The position numbers were made by a program, and so were the translations under genes. Positions 14,928 to 22,029 of a stretch of DNA of 29,038 nucleotides are shown one piece after another. Below the pieces are notes generated by a model. The model ran no database searches. It was not told the origin of the DNA and saw only the letters and a program-made list of their open reading frames with translations. This DNA is from DATCVR01 sp036566745 (lineage in GTDB: Bacteria > Actinomycetota > Actinomycetes > Jiangellales > Jiangellaceae), in contig DATCVR010000068.1 in the NCBI GenBank assembly GCA_036566745.1, positions 1-29,038 on the forward strand. The letters are read 5' to 3'. The stretch's first letter is position 1. Every line of letters starts with the position of its first letter.

Positions 14928-15959
14928 ATGCCGATGATCGACGCCTCGGCACTGGTCGGCGGGTTCTACGATCCGCCGTATCCGCCGGTCAACCCTGCCG
15001 TGCGACAGGCCGAGGACGAGACGGTCGAGTGGCTGCGGCGGATCGGCTTCATCACCAGCCAGGCCCAGGAAGACCACCTCCGCTCGTTCGAGTTCGGCCT
15101 CTATCACGGCATCGCCACACCTGAGGCCGACCACGCAAGCCTCGTGCTGGGCCTGAAGTGGTTCTGCTGGGGGTCCCTGGCCGACGACCAGTACGACAAC
15201 GACGATCGGGGCGACCGGCAGAGGCGGACGCGCGGCGTGCTGCGTGACCTGCGCGCCGTCATGGCCGGTACCTGGACCGCCCGCACGACGACAGGCCAGG
15301 CCGCGAACGCGGTGATCACCGGGTTCGCCGACTACTGGCCGGAGCTCGTCGCCGGGCTCTCCCCCAGCGCGCTGCGGCGCATCGAGGCGGACTTCCTGGA
15401 CTACGTCGAGGCCGTCGCGTTCCAGAACCGGTACCACGAGACCGGCCGTGTCCCCGACGCCGCGACGTTCATCATGATGCGGCGCCACACCATCGCCATG
15501 GTGTTCCAGGTCGACGTGCTCGAGCAGGTCGCCCGGCGCCATGTCCCCGACGCCCTGCGGGACAGCCGGCCCTTCCGCGAGCTGGTCTGGTGCTTCGCCG
15601 ACATCACCGCCTGGCACAACGACGTCTACGGCCTGGAGAAGGATCTTGCCGACGCGCAGACCTGCAACGTCGTGCGGGTGACGGCCGCCAGCGAGGGCTG
15701 CACGCTGCCCGAGGCCGTCGATCGCGTCCTGCGGCGCGCCGAGGAGCGCCAGCGGCTCTTCCTCGACCTCGAGCGGCAGCTGCCCGAACTCGCCGAGCGG
15801 CTCGGCCTGCCGCCCGAGGCCGCCGGCGATGCGGCCGCCCTCGCCCGCGACCTGCGCACCTACGCCTACGCGAACCTGGTGTGGATCCAGCACAGCCACC
15901 GCTACGACCTCGACCTGCCGCGGATCCGGGGCACCTTCGACGACGTCATCACCGGCTGA
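14928..15959 (+). CDS. Class I terpene synthase
   Basis: A 343-residue bacterial terpene cyclase, the usual single-domain length. The Asp-rich metal motif is DDQYD (86-90, followed by NDD). The pyrophosphate sensor Arg is R185 in MMRRHT, exactly 46 residues before N231 of the second metal motif, as in known enzymes. The C-terminal RY pair is R325-Y326. The NSE motif is unusual: NDVYGLEKD (231-239) has Gly instead of Ser/Thr at position 5 and Asp instead of Glu at position 9. Product unknown; length and motifs suit a mono- or sesquiterpene from GPP/FPP. It starts at ATG 14928 after agggaga, and a P450 follows 14 nt downstream. Confidence 0.93.
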   Translation: MPMIDASALVGGFYDPPYPPVNPAVRQAEDETVEWLRRIGFITSQAQEDHLRSFEFGLYHGIATPEADHASLVLGLKWFCWGSLADDQYDNDDRGDRQRRTRGVLRDLRAVMAGTWTARTTTGQAANAVITGFADYWPELVAGLSPSALRRIEADFLDYVEAVAFQNRYHETGRVPDAATFIMMRRHTIAMVFQVDVLEQVARRHVPDALRDSRPFRELVWCFADITAWHNDVYGLEKDLADAQTCNVVRVTAASEGCTLPEAVDRVLRRAEERQRLFLDLERQLPELAERLGLPPEAAGDAAALARDLRTYAYANLVWIQHSHRYDLDLPRIRGTFDDVITG

Positions 15960-15973
15960 GACGAGCGATCACC

Positions 15974-17314
15974 ATGACCGACACCGCACTGCGGTCCGTG
16001 CCGGCAGCGCCGGGCCGGATCCCCCTCGCCGGTCATCTGTGGGCGCTGTGGCGTGAGCCGCTCGGCTTCCTCCGGTCGCTCACGGACGTGGGCGAGCTGG
16101 TGCGCGTCGATCTCGGCCCGATGCCGGTGTACGTGGTCACCACCCCCAGCCTTCAGCAGCAGGTGCTGACCACCCACGCCGCGAGCTTCACCCGGGGACG
16201 GATCTACGACCGCGCCCGGTCGTTGTTCGGCAACGGGCTGGCCACCTCGGACGGCGGCTACCACCTACGGCAGCGACGACTCGTCCAGCCGGCCTTCCAC
16301 CGCGCCAGGATCGCCGGGTACGCCGAGGTCATGGGCGATCGCACCCGCGAGCTCGCCGACTCCTGGCGGGCCGGACAAGTGGTCGCCGTCGATCGCGCGA
16401 TGCACGAGCTCACGCTGGGGATCGCCGTCGACGCGCTGTTCGCTGGCGGGCTCGACCCCGCGACGTCGGGCGAGATCCACGACCTGGTCCCCGCCATCAT
16501 GGCCGGCATCCCGGTCCGGATGGCGACCCCGGCGCGATTCGACCGCTGGCCGATCGTCCCCGCGAACCGGCGATTCGACGCCGCCGCCCAGCGCCTGCGC
16601 ACCCTGGTCGACGACCTCGTCGCGGCCCGCCGTGGCGATCACGACCCCGGCTCCGGCGAGCTGCTGGCGCTGTTGCTCGACGCCCGCGACGCCGCCACCG
16701 GCGAGGCCATGACCGATACGCAGGTGTGCGACGAGGTCATCTCGCTGCTCCTCGCCGGCACCGAGACGCCCGGCACCACCTTGTCGTGGGCGTTCCACGA
16801 ACTGGCCGGCCACCCGGAGGTGGAGGCCCGGCTGCACGCCGAGCTCGACGCCACGGTCGGCACCGGACCCGTGAGTATCGAGGACGTGGCCCGGCTGGAG
16901 TACACCGCCCGGGTGGTGCAGGAGGTCCTTCGGCTCCACCCGACGTTGCTGTTCACCCGCCGAGCCACCAGCAGCGTCGCGCTCGGAGGCGTCCACCTCC
17001 CCGCGGGCACCGAGGTCGCGTACAGCCCCTATGCGCTTCACCGCGACCCGCGGACATATCCGCGGCCGACCGACGTCGACCCCGACCGATGGCTGCCGGG
17101 CGGGGCCGCGCCGTCGCACGAGACGTTCATCCCGTTCGGGGCGGGGCGGCACAAGTGCCTCGGCGAGGCCTTCGGCTGGACCGAGATGATGATCGCCGTG
17201 GCCACCGTCGCGGCTCGCTGGCGGCTGCGCGTCGCCGAGGGTCACGTGGTGCGCGAGGTTCCGGCCGAGGTGCCGCGGCCGGACGCGCTCCCGATGACCG
17301 TCCTACCTCGTTGA
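15974..17314 (+). CDS. Cytochrome P450 (terpene-tailoring)
   Basis: A 446-residue soluble P450. The N-terminus has the proline-rich VPAAPGRIPLAGH block. The I-helix oxygen-binding motif is AGTETP (261-266), ExxR is E317-R320 (EVLRLHP), and the heme loop FGAGRHKCLGEAFG places the iron-ligating Cys at 395. The heme-loop style and the position 14 nt behind a terpene synthase resemble actinobacterial P450s that oxidise the cyclase product (CYP170-like pairs). Electron partners (ferredoxin, reductase) are not encoded nearby. Start ATG 15974. Its TGA (17312-17314) is only 21 nt before the leader peptide of the next transcription unit, so that promoter lies at the end of this gene. Confidence 0.93.
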   Translation: MTDTALRSVPAAPGRIPLAGHLWALWREPLGFLRSLTDVGELVRVDLGPMPVYVVTTPSLQQQVLTTHAASFTRGRIYDRARSLFGNGLATSDGGYHLRQRRLVQPAFHRARIAGYAEVMGDRTRELADSWRAGQVVAVDRAMHELTLGIAVDALFAGGLDPATSGEIHDLVPAIMAGIPVRMATPARFDRWPIVPANRRFDAAAQRLRTLVDDLVAARRGDHDPGSGELLALLLDARDAATGEAMTDTQVCDEVISLLLAGTETPGTTLSWAFHELAGHPEVEARLHAELDATVGTGPVSIEDVARLEYTARVVQEVLRLHPTLLFTRRATSSVALGGVHLPAGTEVAYSPYALHRDPRTYPRPTDVDPDRWLPGGAAPSHETFIPFGAGRHKCLGEAFGWTEMMIAVATVAARWRLRVAEGHVVREVPAEVPRPDALPMTVLPR

Positions 17315-17323
17315 CGGAGTCGC

Positions 17324-17335
17324 TATCATCGAGTC
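17324..17335 (+). promoter_or_regulatory. Leaderless -10 element for the Met leader peptide
   Basis: TATCAT at 17324-17329 fits the TANNNT -10 consensus, and the A of the leader ATG (17336) is 7 nt after it, the expected transcription start. No ribosome site precedes the ATG, so the leader peptide would be translated from a leaderless message. A clear -35 hexamer is not seen. Confidence 0.5.
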
Positions 17336-17395
17336 ATGCAGCGCTACGCCCAGCGAATGATGCGCCCCTTCACGGGGCCCCTCGGCGTGCGCTGA
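17336..17395 (+). CDS. Met-rich leader peptide of MetRS attenuator
   Basis: A 19-codon ORF encoding MQRYAQRMMRPFTGPLGVR, ending in TGA at 17393-17395, 91 nt before the methionyl-tRNA synthetase start. Codons 8 and 9 are consecutive ATG codons (17357-17362), placed directly before the RNA segments that form the alternative hairpins of the attenuator. Methionine pairs are rare by chance, and the downstream gene is the enzyme that charges tRNA-Met. The peptide probably has no function itself; ribosome stalling on the Met codons is the signal. This resembles pheM upstream of pheST in enteric bacteria, but with methionine. Confidence 0.65.
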   Translation: MQRYAQRMMRPFTGPLGVR

Positions 17396-17440
17396 CATCC
17401 ACCTCTCGCACCACACCAGGCCCCTGCCACGCGGGGGCCT
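17364..17440 (+). promoter_or_regulatory. Four-segment transcription attenuator (1:2, 2:3, 3:4)
   Basis: Segment 1 (17364-17368) pairs with part of segment 2 (17374-17378) in a 5-bp protector hairpin. Segment 2 (17374-17379) pairs perfectly with segment 3 (17419-17424), with a nested 5-bp stem 17387-17391/17407-17411, giving the antiterminator. Segment 3 (17418-17424) pairs with segment 4 (17434-17440) in the terminator. A ribosome halted on the Met codons at 17357-17362 would cover segment 1 and leave 2 free, so the antiterminator forms and the MetRS gene is expressed. A ribosome reaching the stop codon covers 2, so the terminator forms. This is deduced from base pairing only. Confidence 0.6.
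17418..17440 (+). terminator. Attenuator terminator hairpin
   Basis: aggcccc (17418-17424) and ggggcct (17434-17440) form a 7-bp perfect stem with a 9-nt loop, followed by ctttgctgt, a weak T-tract. It lies between the leader peptide stop and the MetRS ribosome site (gggaagga at 17471-17478). Confidence 0.7.
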
Positions 17441-17486
17441 CTTTGCTGTCCGACCCCGCCTGAGCAGGGCGGGAAGGACACCGATC

Positions 17487-19069
17487 ATGACCACCACCCC
17501 GGCTACGCCCGACCGCTTCTACGTCACCACCTCGATCCCGTACGTCAACGGCGAACCCACCTCGGGCACGCCCTGGAGCTGGTGCAGGCCGACGTCCTCG
17601 CCCGCCACCGACGACTCCGTGGAGCGCAGGTCCGCTTCCTCACCGGCACCGACGACAACGCGCTCAAGAACGTCACGGCGGCTCGCGAGGCAGGGGTGGA
17701 CGTGCGGGAGTTCGTCGACGCCAACGCGCGACGCTTCGCCGGCCTGCGCGACACGCTGTCCCTGTCCACCGACGACTTCATCCGCACCAGCGCCGACCCG
17801 CGCCACGCGCCCGGCGTCGAGCGGCTGTGGCGCCAGTGTGCCGCCCGCGGCGACTTCTACCGGCGGCGCTACGAGGGGTTGTACTGCGCCGGCTGCGAGC
17901 AGTTCTACACCTCCGACGAGCTGGTCGACGGCCGGTGTACCGAGCACGGCACCACGCCCGAGCTCATCGCCGAGGAGAACTGGTTCTTCAAGCTCTCGGA
18001 GTATGCCGGCCGGCTGCTGCGGCTGATCGAGTCGTCGACGGTGCGGATCGAGCCCGCGTCCAAGCGCCGCGAGATCCTGGCGTTCATCCGGGCCGGGCTG
18101 GCCGACTTCAGCGTCTCGCGGCCGGCTGCGCGGGCCGCAGGCTGGGGCATTCCGGTGCCCGACGACCCGGACCAGGTGGTCTACGTCTGGTGGGACGCCT
18201 TGACCAACTACGTCACGGCGCTCGACTACGGCACCGACGGCCCGGCCTACCGCGAGTGGTGGAACGGCTCGGACGCGCGGGTCCACGTGATCGGCAAGGG
18301 CATCGTCCGCTTCCACGCCGTGTACTGGCTCGCGCTCCTGCTCTCGGCCGGCCAGCCGCTGCCCACCACGATCTTCGTCCACGACTACCTGAGCGCCGAG
18401 GGAGCCAAGATCTCCAAGAGCGCGGGCACGACGGTCGATCCGGTGCAGCTCGCCGAGAGCTACGGGACCGACGCGCTGCGGTGGTGGTTCGTCCGCGAGG
18501 TGCCGCGCGTGGGCGACACCGACTTCACCGTCGAGCGGCTGGTGGCGCGGCACGACGGTGAGCTCGCCAACGGCCTGGGCAACCTGGTCAACCGGAGCCT
18601 GTCACTGGTCCACAGGTTCCGGGACGGCCGGGTGCCGGACGGTGCGGGCGCGACCCAGGGTGACGCGACCGCGGCCGGCGTGGCGGACACCGCGCTCACC
18701 GGTGCCCTGACCGGCGCGTGCCAGGCGCTGCCGGGGCGCATCGACCACGCTCTGCGCGCCTTCGACCTGCGCGCCGCCACCGACGCCGTATGGCGGGTCG
18801 TCGACGAGGCGAACCGGCTGGTCGAGACGGCCCGCCCGTGGGAGCTGGCCCGGCGGGAACGCGCCGACGGCGCCTCCCGGCGCGAGCTCGACGAGGTGCT
18901 GGCGGCGCTGGTACGCGCGTGCCGCCTGCTGGCGTCGGAGCTGGCGCCCTTCATCCCCGACGGCGCCGCACGGCTGTCCGCGCAGCTCGGCGAGGGCTCC
19001 CGGATCGAGCAGCCGGTGCCGGCGTTCCTCCGGCTCGATCGCGCACCGGTCCTTGCCCTCGGTCGTTGA
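17487..19069 (+). pseudogene. metG: Methionyl-tRNA synthetase, frameshifted in the HIGH motif
   Basis: Class I MetRS, about 527 residues if repaired. The N-terminus FYVTTSIPYVNGEP is in the first frame; after 17556-17558 (ccc where four C would be needed) the sequence continues as HLGHALELVQADVLARH in another frame. So one missing base falls exactly in the HIGH-type signature. The rest is intact: FLTGTDDNALKN, the zinc knuckle CAGCEQFY, ENWFFKLSEY, YVWWDALTNYV, KISKS at about 308, and the anticodon-binding helices (LGNLVNRSLSLV). It resembles the short MetRS type rather than the long type I recall as the housekeeping enzyme of streptomycetes, so it may be a second copy. An indel in a C-run can be a sequencing error; if so the gene is functional. 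ATG 17487 follows gggaagga. It is preceded by a Met-leader attenuator. Confidence 0.9.
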
Positions 19070-19138
19070 TCTTGGAGTTTGGCGCAGATGTTGGGCGATT
19101 TGCTCGTGTGATCCCGCCGAAACTCCAAGATCAACGAC
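19062..19138. repeat. 19-bp-arm inverted repeat between convergent genes
   Basis: 19062-19080 and 19120-19138 are exact reverse complements; ggcg/cgcc (19081-19084/19115-19118) adds four pairs after a one-base bulge. The loop is about 30 nt. The left arm includes the stop codon of the MetRS gene, and the right arm ends 12 bp before the stop of the leftward GNAT gene, so it could work as a bidirectional terminator although T-tracts are lacking. The 16-base core recurs alone at 13835-13850, indicating a dispersed genomic element. Confidence 0.85.
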
Positions 19139-19149
19139 ATCGGTGCGGT

Positions 19150-19638
19150 TCAGAGCGCGAGATACATGATGTGCAGCCCGACGAAGCCCTGCTCGGGGTG
19201 GTCGAAGCCCTCGGGCACGGTGCCGATCACGTCGAAGCCGAGCGAGCGGTACAGCCCGACAGCCGCGGTGTTCGTCTCGACCACGGCGTTGAACTGCATG
19301 CCCCGGAAGCCCTCCGCACGGGCCCAGTCCAGCGAGTCCCGCACCAGCGCCCGGCCCACGCCCCGACCGGCATGGGCCGGGTCGACCATGTAGCTCGCGC
19401 TGGCGACGTGGGCTCCGCCGCCACCCTTGTTGCGGTACATGTTGGCCGTGCCCACGACCGTCGCGTCGTCGGCCACGGCTACGACTGTGCGCCCGGGCGG
19501 ACCCACCATCCACATCTCGCGCGCAGTGTCGTGGCCGAGGTCGCGGTCGTAGGCGAAGGTGTCTCCGGCCGCGACGATCTCGTGGAGGAACGGCCAGATG
19601 TGCGGCCAGTCGCCGGGTCCCGCGACGCGAATCTGCAT
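19150..19638 (-). CDS. GNAT family N-acetyltransferase
   Basis: A 162-residue single-domain GNAT. The N-terminus IRVAGPGDWPHIWPFLHEIVAAGDTFAYD is typical of phosphinothricin-acetyltransferase-like members. The acetyl-CoA pyrophosphate loop is RGVGRALV at about 103-110, preceded by the ASASYMVDPAHAG strand; motif B (NAVVETNTAAVGLYRSLGF) follows. The acceptor substrate is unknown. Start ATG 19638. It lies 57 bp downstream of the end of ilvA on the same strand, so it may be cotranscribed with it, and it converges with the MetRS gene across the large inverted repeat. Confidence 0.9.
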   Translation of the reverse strand: MQIRVAGPGDWPHIWPFLHEIVAAGDTFAYDRDLGHDTAREMWMVGPPGRTVVAVADDATVVGTANMYRNKGGGGAHVASASYMVDPAHAGRGVGRALVRDSLDWARAEGFRGMQFNAVVETNTAAVGLYRSLGFDVIGTVPEGFDHPEQGFVGLHIMYLAL

Positions 19639-19695
19639 CCGGTCATGGTGCGCGACGCCCCGGTCAGACGTCGAACCGGGCCAGCGGATCCTTGG

Positions 19696-20988
19696 TCAGA
19701 CGAAGATGCGGAACAGCGGCGACTCGGGTTCGACCCGGCGGATGTCAAGCGGCGAGGCGTCCATCCGCAGCAGCAGCGGGTCGAGGCCCTCCGGAGCGCC
19801 GAGGGTGACTCCGATGAACGCCGGGCCGGTCTCGCGGTTGCTGCGCTTGACGTACTCGAACAGCGAGATGTCGTCGTCCGGGCCGAGTACCTCGTCGAGG
19901 AATCGCCGCAGCGCGCCCGGCTCCTGCGGGAAGTCGACCACGAAGTAGTGCCGCAGTCCCTCGTAGACGAGCGAGCGCTCCTCGACCTCGGCGTAACGCG
20001 AGATGTCGTTGTTGCCGCCGGAGATCACGCACACGACCGTGCTGCCCGGCTCGACGGCGATCGTCGCCTTGCCGCCCGCCGGCCCGATGGCCGCGGGCGC
20101 CAGCGCACCGGCGGGCTCGGCGATGATGCCGTCGGCTTGGTACAGAGTGAGCATCTCGGTGCACACCCTGCCTTCGTCCACGGCGCGCAATTCGACCCCG
20201 AGCCGGCCGACCTGCTCGAACGGCAGGCGACCCGCCTTGCGCACGGCCGCACCGTCGATGAAGGTGTCGATCGACTCCAGCTCGACCGGACCGCCCGCGG
20301 CCAGCGCGGCCGCCAGCGAGGCAGCACCGGCTGGTTCGATGCCCACCACCGTGGTGCGCGGGGAACGCTCGGCGAAGTAGGTGGCCATGCCGGCCAGCAG
20401 CCCGCCGCCGCCCACGGGCACCACCACGATGTCGGGCGAGGCGCCGAGCTGGTCGTGGATCTCGCGGGCCACCGTCCCCTGTCCGGCGATGGTCCGCGGA
20501 TCGTCGAAGGGATGGACGTTGACCGCGCCGGACGTCCGCGCCCAGTCGACCGCGGCCGCCGAGGCCTCGTCATAGGTCGCCCCGGCCTGGACCAGGTCGA
20601 CGTCCGCGCCGCCGAACTCGCGGATCCGATCGATCTTCTGGCGCGGCGTGGTGCGCGGAACGAAGATCCGCCCGGAGATGCCCAGGTCGTGGCAGGCCTT
20701 GGCGAATCCCTGGGCATGGTTGCCCGCGCTGGCGCAGACCACGCCCGCCTCGCGCTCGGCGTCGGTGAGCTGGAGCATCAGGTTGAACGCGCCGCGCGAC
20801 TTGTACGAGCGGACCCCCTGGAGGTCCTCGCGCTTGAGCATCACCTCGGCCCCGACCAGCCGGGAGAGCCGGGCGGAGCGCTCGAGCGGGGTGTGGGCGA
20901 CGTGGTCGCGGATCCGCTCGGACGCCGCGTCGATCTCGCCGGCACCGAAGCCGGACGCGTGGTCGTGGTCGTCTGGGGTAGCGGGCAC
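19696..20988 (-). CDS. ilvA: Threonine ammonia-lyase (threonine deaminase)
   Basis: A 430-residue PLP enzyme converting threonine to 2-oxobutanoate, the first step to isoleucine. The PLP Lys is K63 in SYKSRGAF; CASAGNHAQGFA binds the substrate; the phosphate-binding VPVGGGGLLAG is at about 190; the C-terminal VISGGNND is the PLP N1-contact area. Residues about 340-430 (HYFVVDFPQEPGALRRFLDEVLGP, ETGPAFIGVTLG) form a single ACT-like regulatory domain, the Corynebacterium/Bacillus-type short form, likely inhibited by isoleucine. The start is a GTG at 20988. Two odd palindromes ctgggccag lie 30-60 bp upstream. Confidence 0.94.
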   Translation of the reverse strand: MPATPDDHDHASGFGAGEIDAASERIRDHVAHTPLERSARLSRLVGAEVMLKREDLQGVRSYKSRGAFNLMLQLTDAEREAGVVCASAGNHAQGFAKACHDLGISGRIFVPRTTPRQKIDRIREFGGADVDLVQAGATYDEASAAAVDWARTSGAVNVHPFDDPRTIAGQGTVAREIHDQLGASPDIVVVPVGGGGLLAGMATYFAERSPRTTVVGIEPAGAASLAAALAAGGPVELESIDTFIDGAAVRKAGRLPFEQVGRLGVELRAVDEGRVCTEMLTLYQADGIIAEPAGALAPAAIGPAGGKATIAVEPGSTVVCVISGGNNDISRYAEVEERSLVYEGLRHYFVVDFPQEPGALRRFLDEVLGPDDDISLFEYVKRSNRETGPAFIGVTLGAPEGLDPLLLRMDASPLDIRRVEPESPLFRIFV

Positions 20989-21019
20989 GGTCGTTCGTCC
21001 TGTCGGGTCGGAGGTTCAC

Positions 21020-21046
21020 CTGGGCCAGCGGATCGACTGGGCCAGC
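21020..21046 (-). repeat. Two direct copies of ctgggccagc upstream of ilvA
   Basis: The 10-mer occurs at 21020-21029 and 21037-21046 (17 bp apart); its first nine bases form an odd palindrome. The pair lies 32-58 bp upstream of the ilvA start and could be a promoter-proximal operator. No other copies were noticed nearby. Confidence 0.4.
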
Positions 21047-21216
21047 CGAGAAGACTACGCCCCTCCGCCCGTCGATCGAGGGACGTCGGAGCTGAAACGG
21101 CGGTAGCCCTCAGCCGCTGCGGGTCATTCGAAGGTCTGGTTGGGCGACGTCGTACACGTACCGGCTCGGCTAAGGGCTCTGCGGGCCACCGGCGCAGACA
21201 TCGGGTGACAAATCGC

Positions 21217-21246
21217 TTGAGCCTTCCGTCCCCACTCCCGTACGTT
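21217..21246 (+). promoter_or_regulatory. Promoter of the DUF1062 leader transcript
   Basis: TTGAGC (21217-21222), an 18-nt spacer and TACGTT (21241-21246) match a sigma-A-type actinobacterial promoter. A start near 21253 would give a leader of about 180 nt before the DUF1062 ATG. The remainder of 20989-21216 holds the ilvA upstream region and no gene that I can see. Confidence 0.5.
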
Positions 21247-21285
21247 CCCGACAGCCGTCTCCGTGAGGACAGAGGAAGAACCAGC

Positions 21286-21306
21286 GTGACCCCGCCTGCT
21301 CGCTAG
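21286..21306 (+). CDS. Six-codon leader ORF (VTPPAR)
   Basis: A GTG at 21286 with a strong Shine-Dalgarno (agaggaag, 7 nt upstream) opens a six-codon ORF with two Pro codons that ends in TAG at 21304-21306. The stop codon is part of the 5' strand of the long stem that reaches the DUF1062 ribosome site, so a ribosome ending here would hold that stem open. It may be a regulatory ORF; an encoded function for so short a peptide is unlikely. Confidence 0.4.
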   Translation: MTPPAR

Positions 21307-21424
21307 ACCTGACACCTTCCGCTCACCCGTAGCCGACGCATCCGTCGGTTCTGCCGGGCTGCCCTTGTGCGCTCGGTCATTCAGCGTTCGAGGTCGCGCG
21401 TCACCGGCCTCGTGTCAGGTCTGG
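21303..21424 (+). ncRNA. Structured leader RNA of the DUF1062 gene
   Basis: P1 pairs 21306-21315 with 21412-21421 (10 perfect bp) and can extend outward over 21303-21305/21422-21424 into the gg of the Shine-Dalgarno. It closes a junction of three hairpins: P2 21331-21338/21343-21350 (8 bp, tetraloop catc), P3 21353-21359/21371-21377 (7 bp with two G-U pairs) and P4 21390-21396/21405-21411 (7 bp with one G-U pair), the last directly stacked on P1. This riboswitch-like layout would mask the ribosome site when P1 forms. I do not recognise a known riboswitch consensus. Confidence 0.5.
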
Positions 21425-21431
21425 AGAGTTC

Positions 21432-21992
21432 ATGTCCTTACTCCCTCCTATCGTGCTGCCCTGGGTCGTTCGTCGGACCAGGCTGCCTCTCGTGTCATTG
21501 CGGTGCGTGGACTGCCGGTCGGCGTCCGCGACCGCTGGCGAGGGCAGGTTCCGCGTCAACGCCAACGGCAAGTTGCTGGACGTGTGGCTGCTGGTCCGCT
21601 GCGTCTCCTGCGATCGGACAAGCAAGCTCACCGTGCATGAGCGAACGCCGGTCGGTTCCTTCGACCCAGCCGAGCTCCGCGGCTACCAGGTCAACGATCC
21701 GCAACTGGTGGCGTCCAGGTTGTTGGATCCGTTGCTCGCGCGGCGCAACCGCTTCACTCTCGACTGGACGGGTGCCTGGCGGCTGGACATCCCGCCGACA
21801 TGGGTCGGCGACACGTGGCCGGTCCAGGTGGAGGTCGTCTTCGAGGATCCGGTGCCGGTGCGCCCGGATCGGCTGATCGCGCACGCGCTCGATCTCAGCA
21901 GGCGCGAGGTGGTGCGCCGGATCAAGTGCGACGTTCCATTGCGCCGTTCAACCCGCGTCGGATTCACCTTTACCGTGCTGGCCGGGGACTAG
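21432..21992 (+). CDS. DUF1062 domain protein
   Basis: A 186-residue protein that matches DUF1062: it opens with LPWVVRRTRLPLV, then CVDC (25-28) and CVSC (57-60) form a probable four-Cys zinc site around RFRVNANGKLLDVWLLVRC. A helical middle (VNDPQLVASRLLDPLL) and an LIAHALDLSRREVVRRI helix-turn-helix-like segment follow. The family has no established function; the zinc ribbon plus that segment would suit RNA or DNA binding. Start ATG 21432 follows ctggagag. It is preceded by a long structured leader and followed by a strong hairpin, so it is a single-gene, apparently leader-regulated unit. Confidence 0.87.
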   Translation: MSLLPPIVLPWVVRRTRLPLVSLRCVDCRSASATAGEGRFRVNANGKLLDVWLLVRCVSCDRTSKLTVHERTPVGSFDPAELRGYQVNDPQLVASRLLDPLLARRNRFTLDWTGAWRLDIPPTWVGDTWPVQVEVVFEDPVPVRPDRLIAHALDLSRREVVRRIKCDVPLRRSTRVGFTFTVLAGD

Positions 21993-22002
21993 CGCAGGTG
22001 TG

Positions 22003-22029
22003 GCCGGCGGGCCGGGTGGCCCGCCCGGC
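22003..22029 (+). terminator. GC-rich hairpin after the DUF1062 gene
   Basis: 22003-22013 pairs with 22018-22029 (11 bp with one bulged C at 22024, 4-nt loop gggt). It starts 11 nt after the TAG of the DUF1062 gene. No T-tract follows, as often in high-GC actinobacteria. Confidence 0.7.

Noticed and set aside
17336..17486. T-box riboswitch upstream of the MetRS gene
   Set aside because: No conserved T-box bulge sequence or specifier-loop stem is visible; the Met-codon ORF and alternative stems explain the region better.
17549..17570. Programmed ribosomal frameshift in the MetRS gene
   Set aside because: There is no recognisable slippery heptamer with a downstream pseudoknot, and the site is a short C-run where an indel is simpler.
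18718..21306. An 862-codon plus-strand open frame across the MetRS, GNAT and ilvA genes
   Set aside because: It is out of frame with MetRS and antisense to GNAT and ilvA, which have clear family motifs; long open shadows are expected at this GC content.
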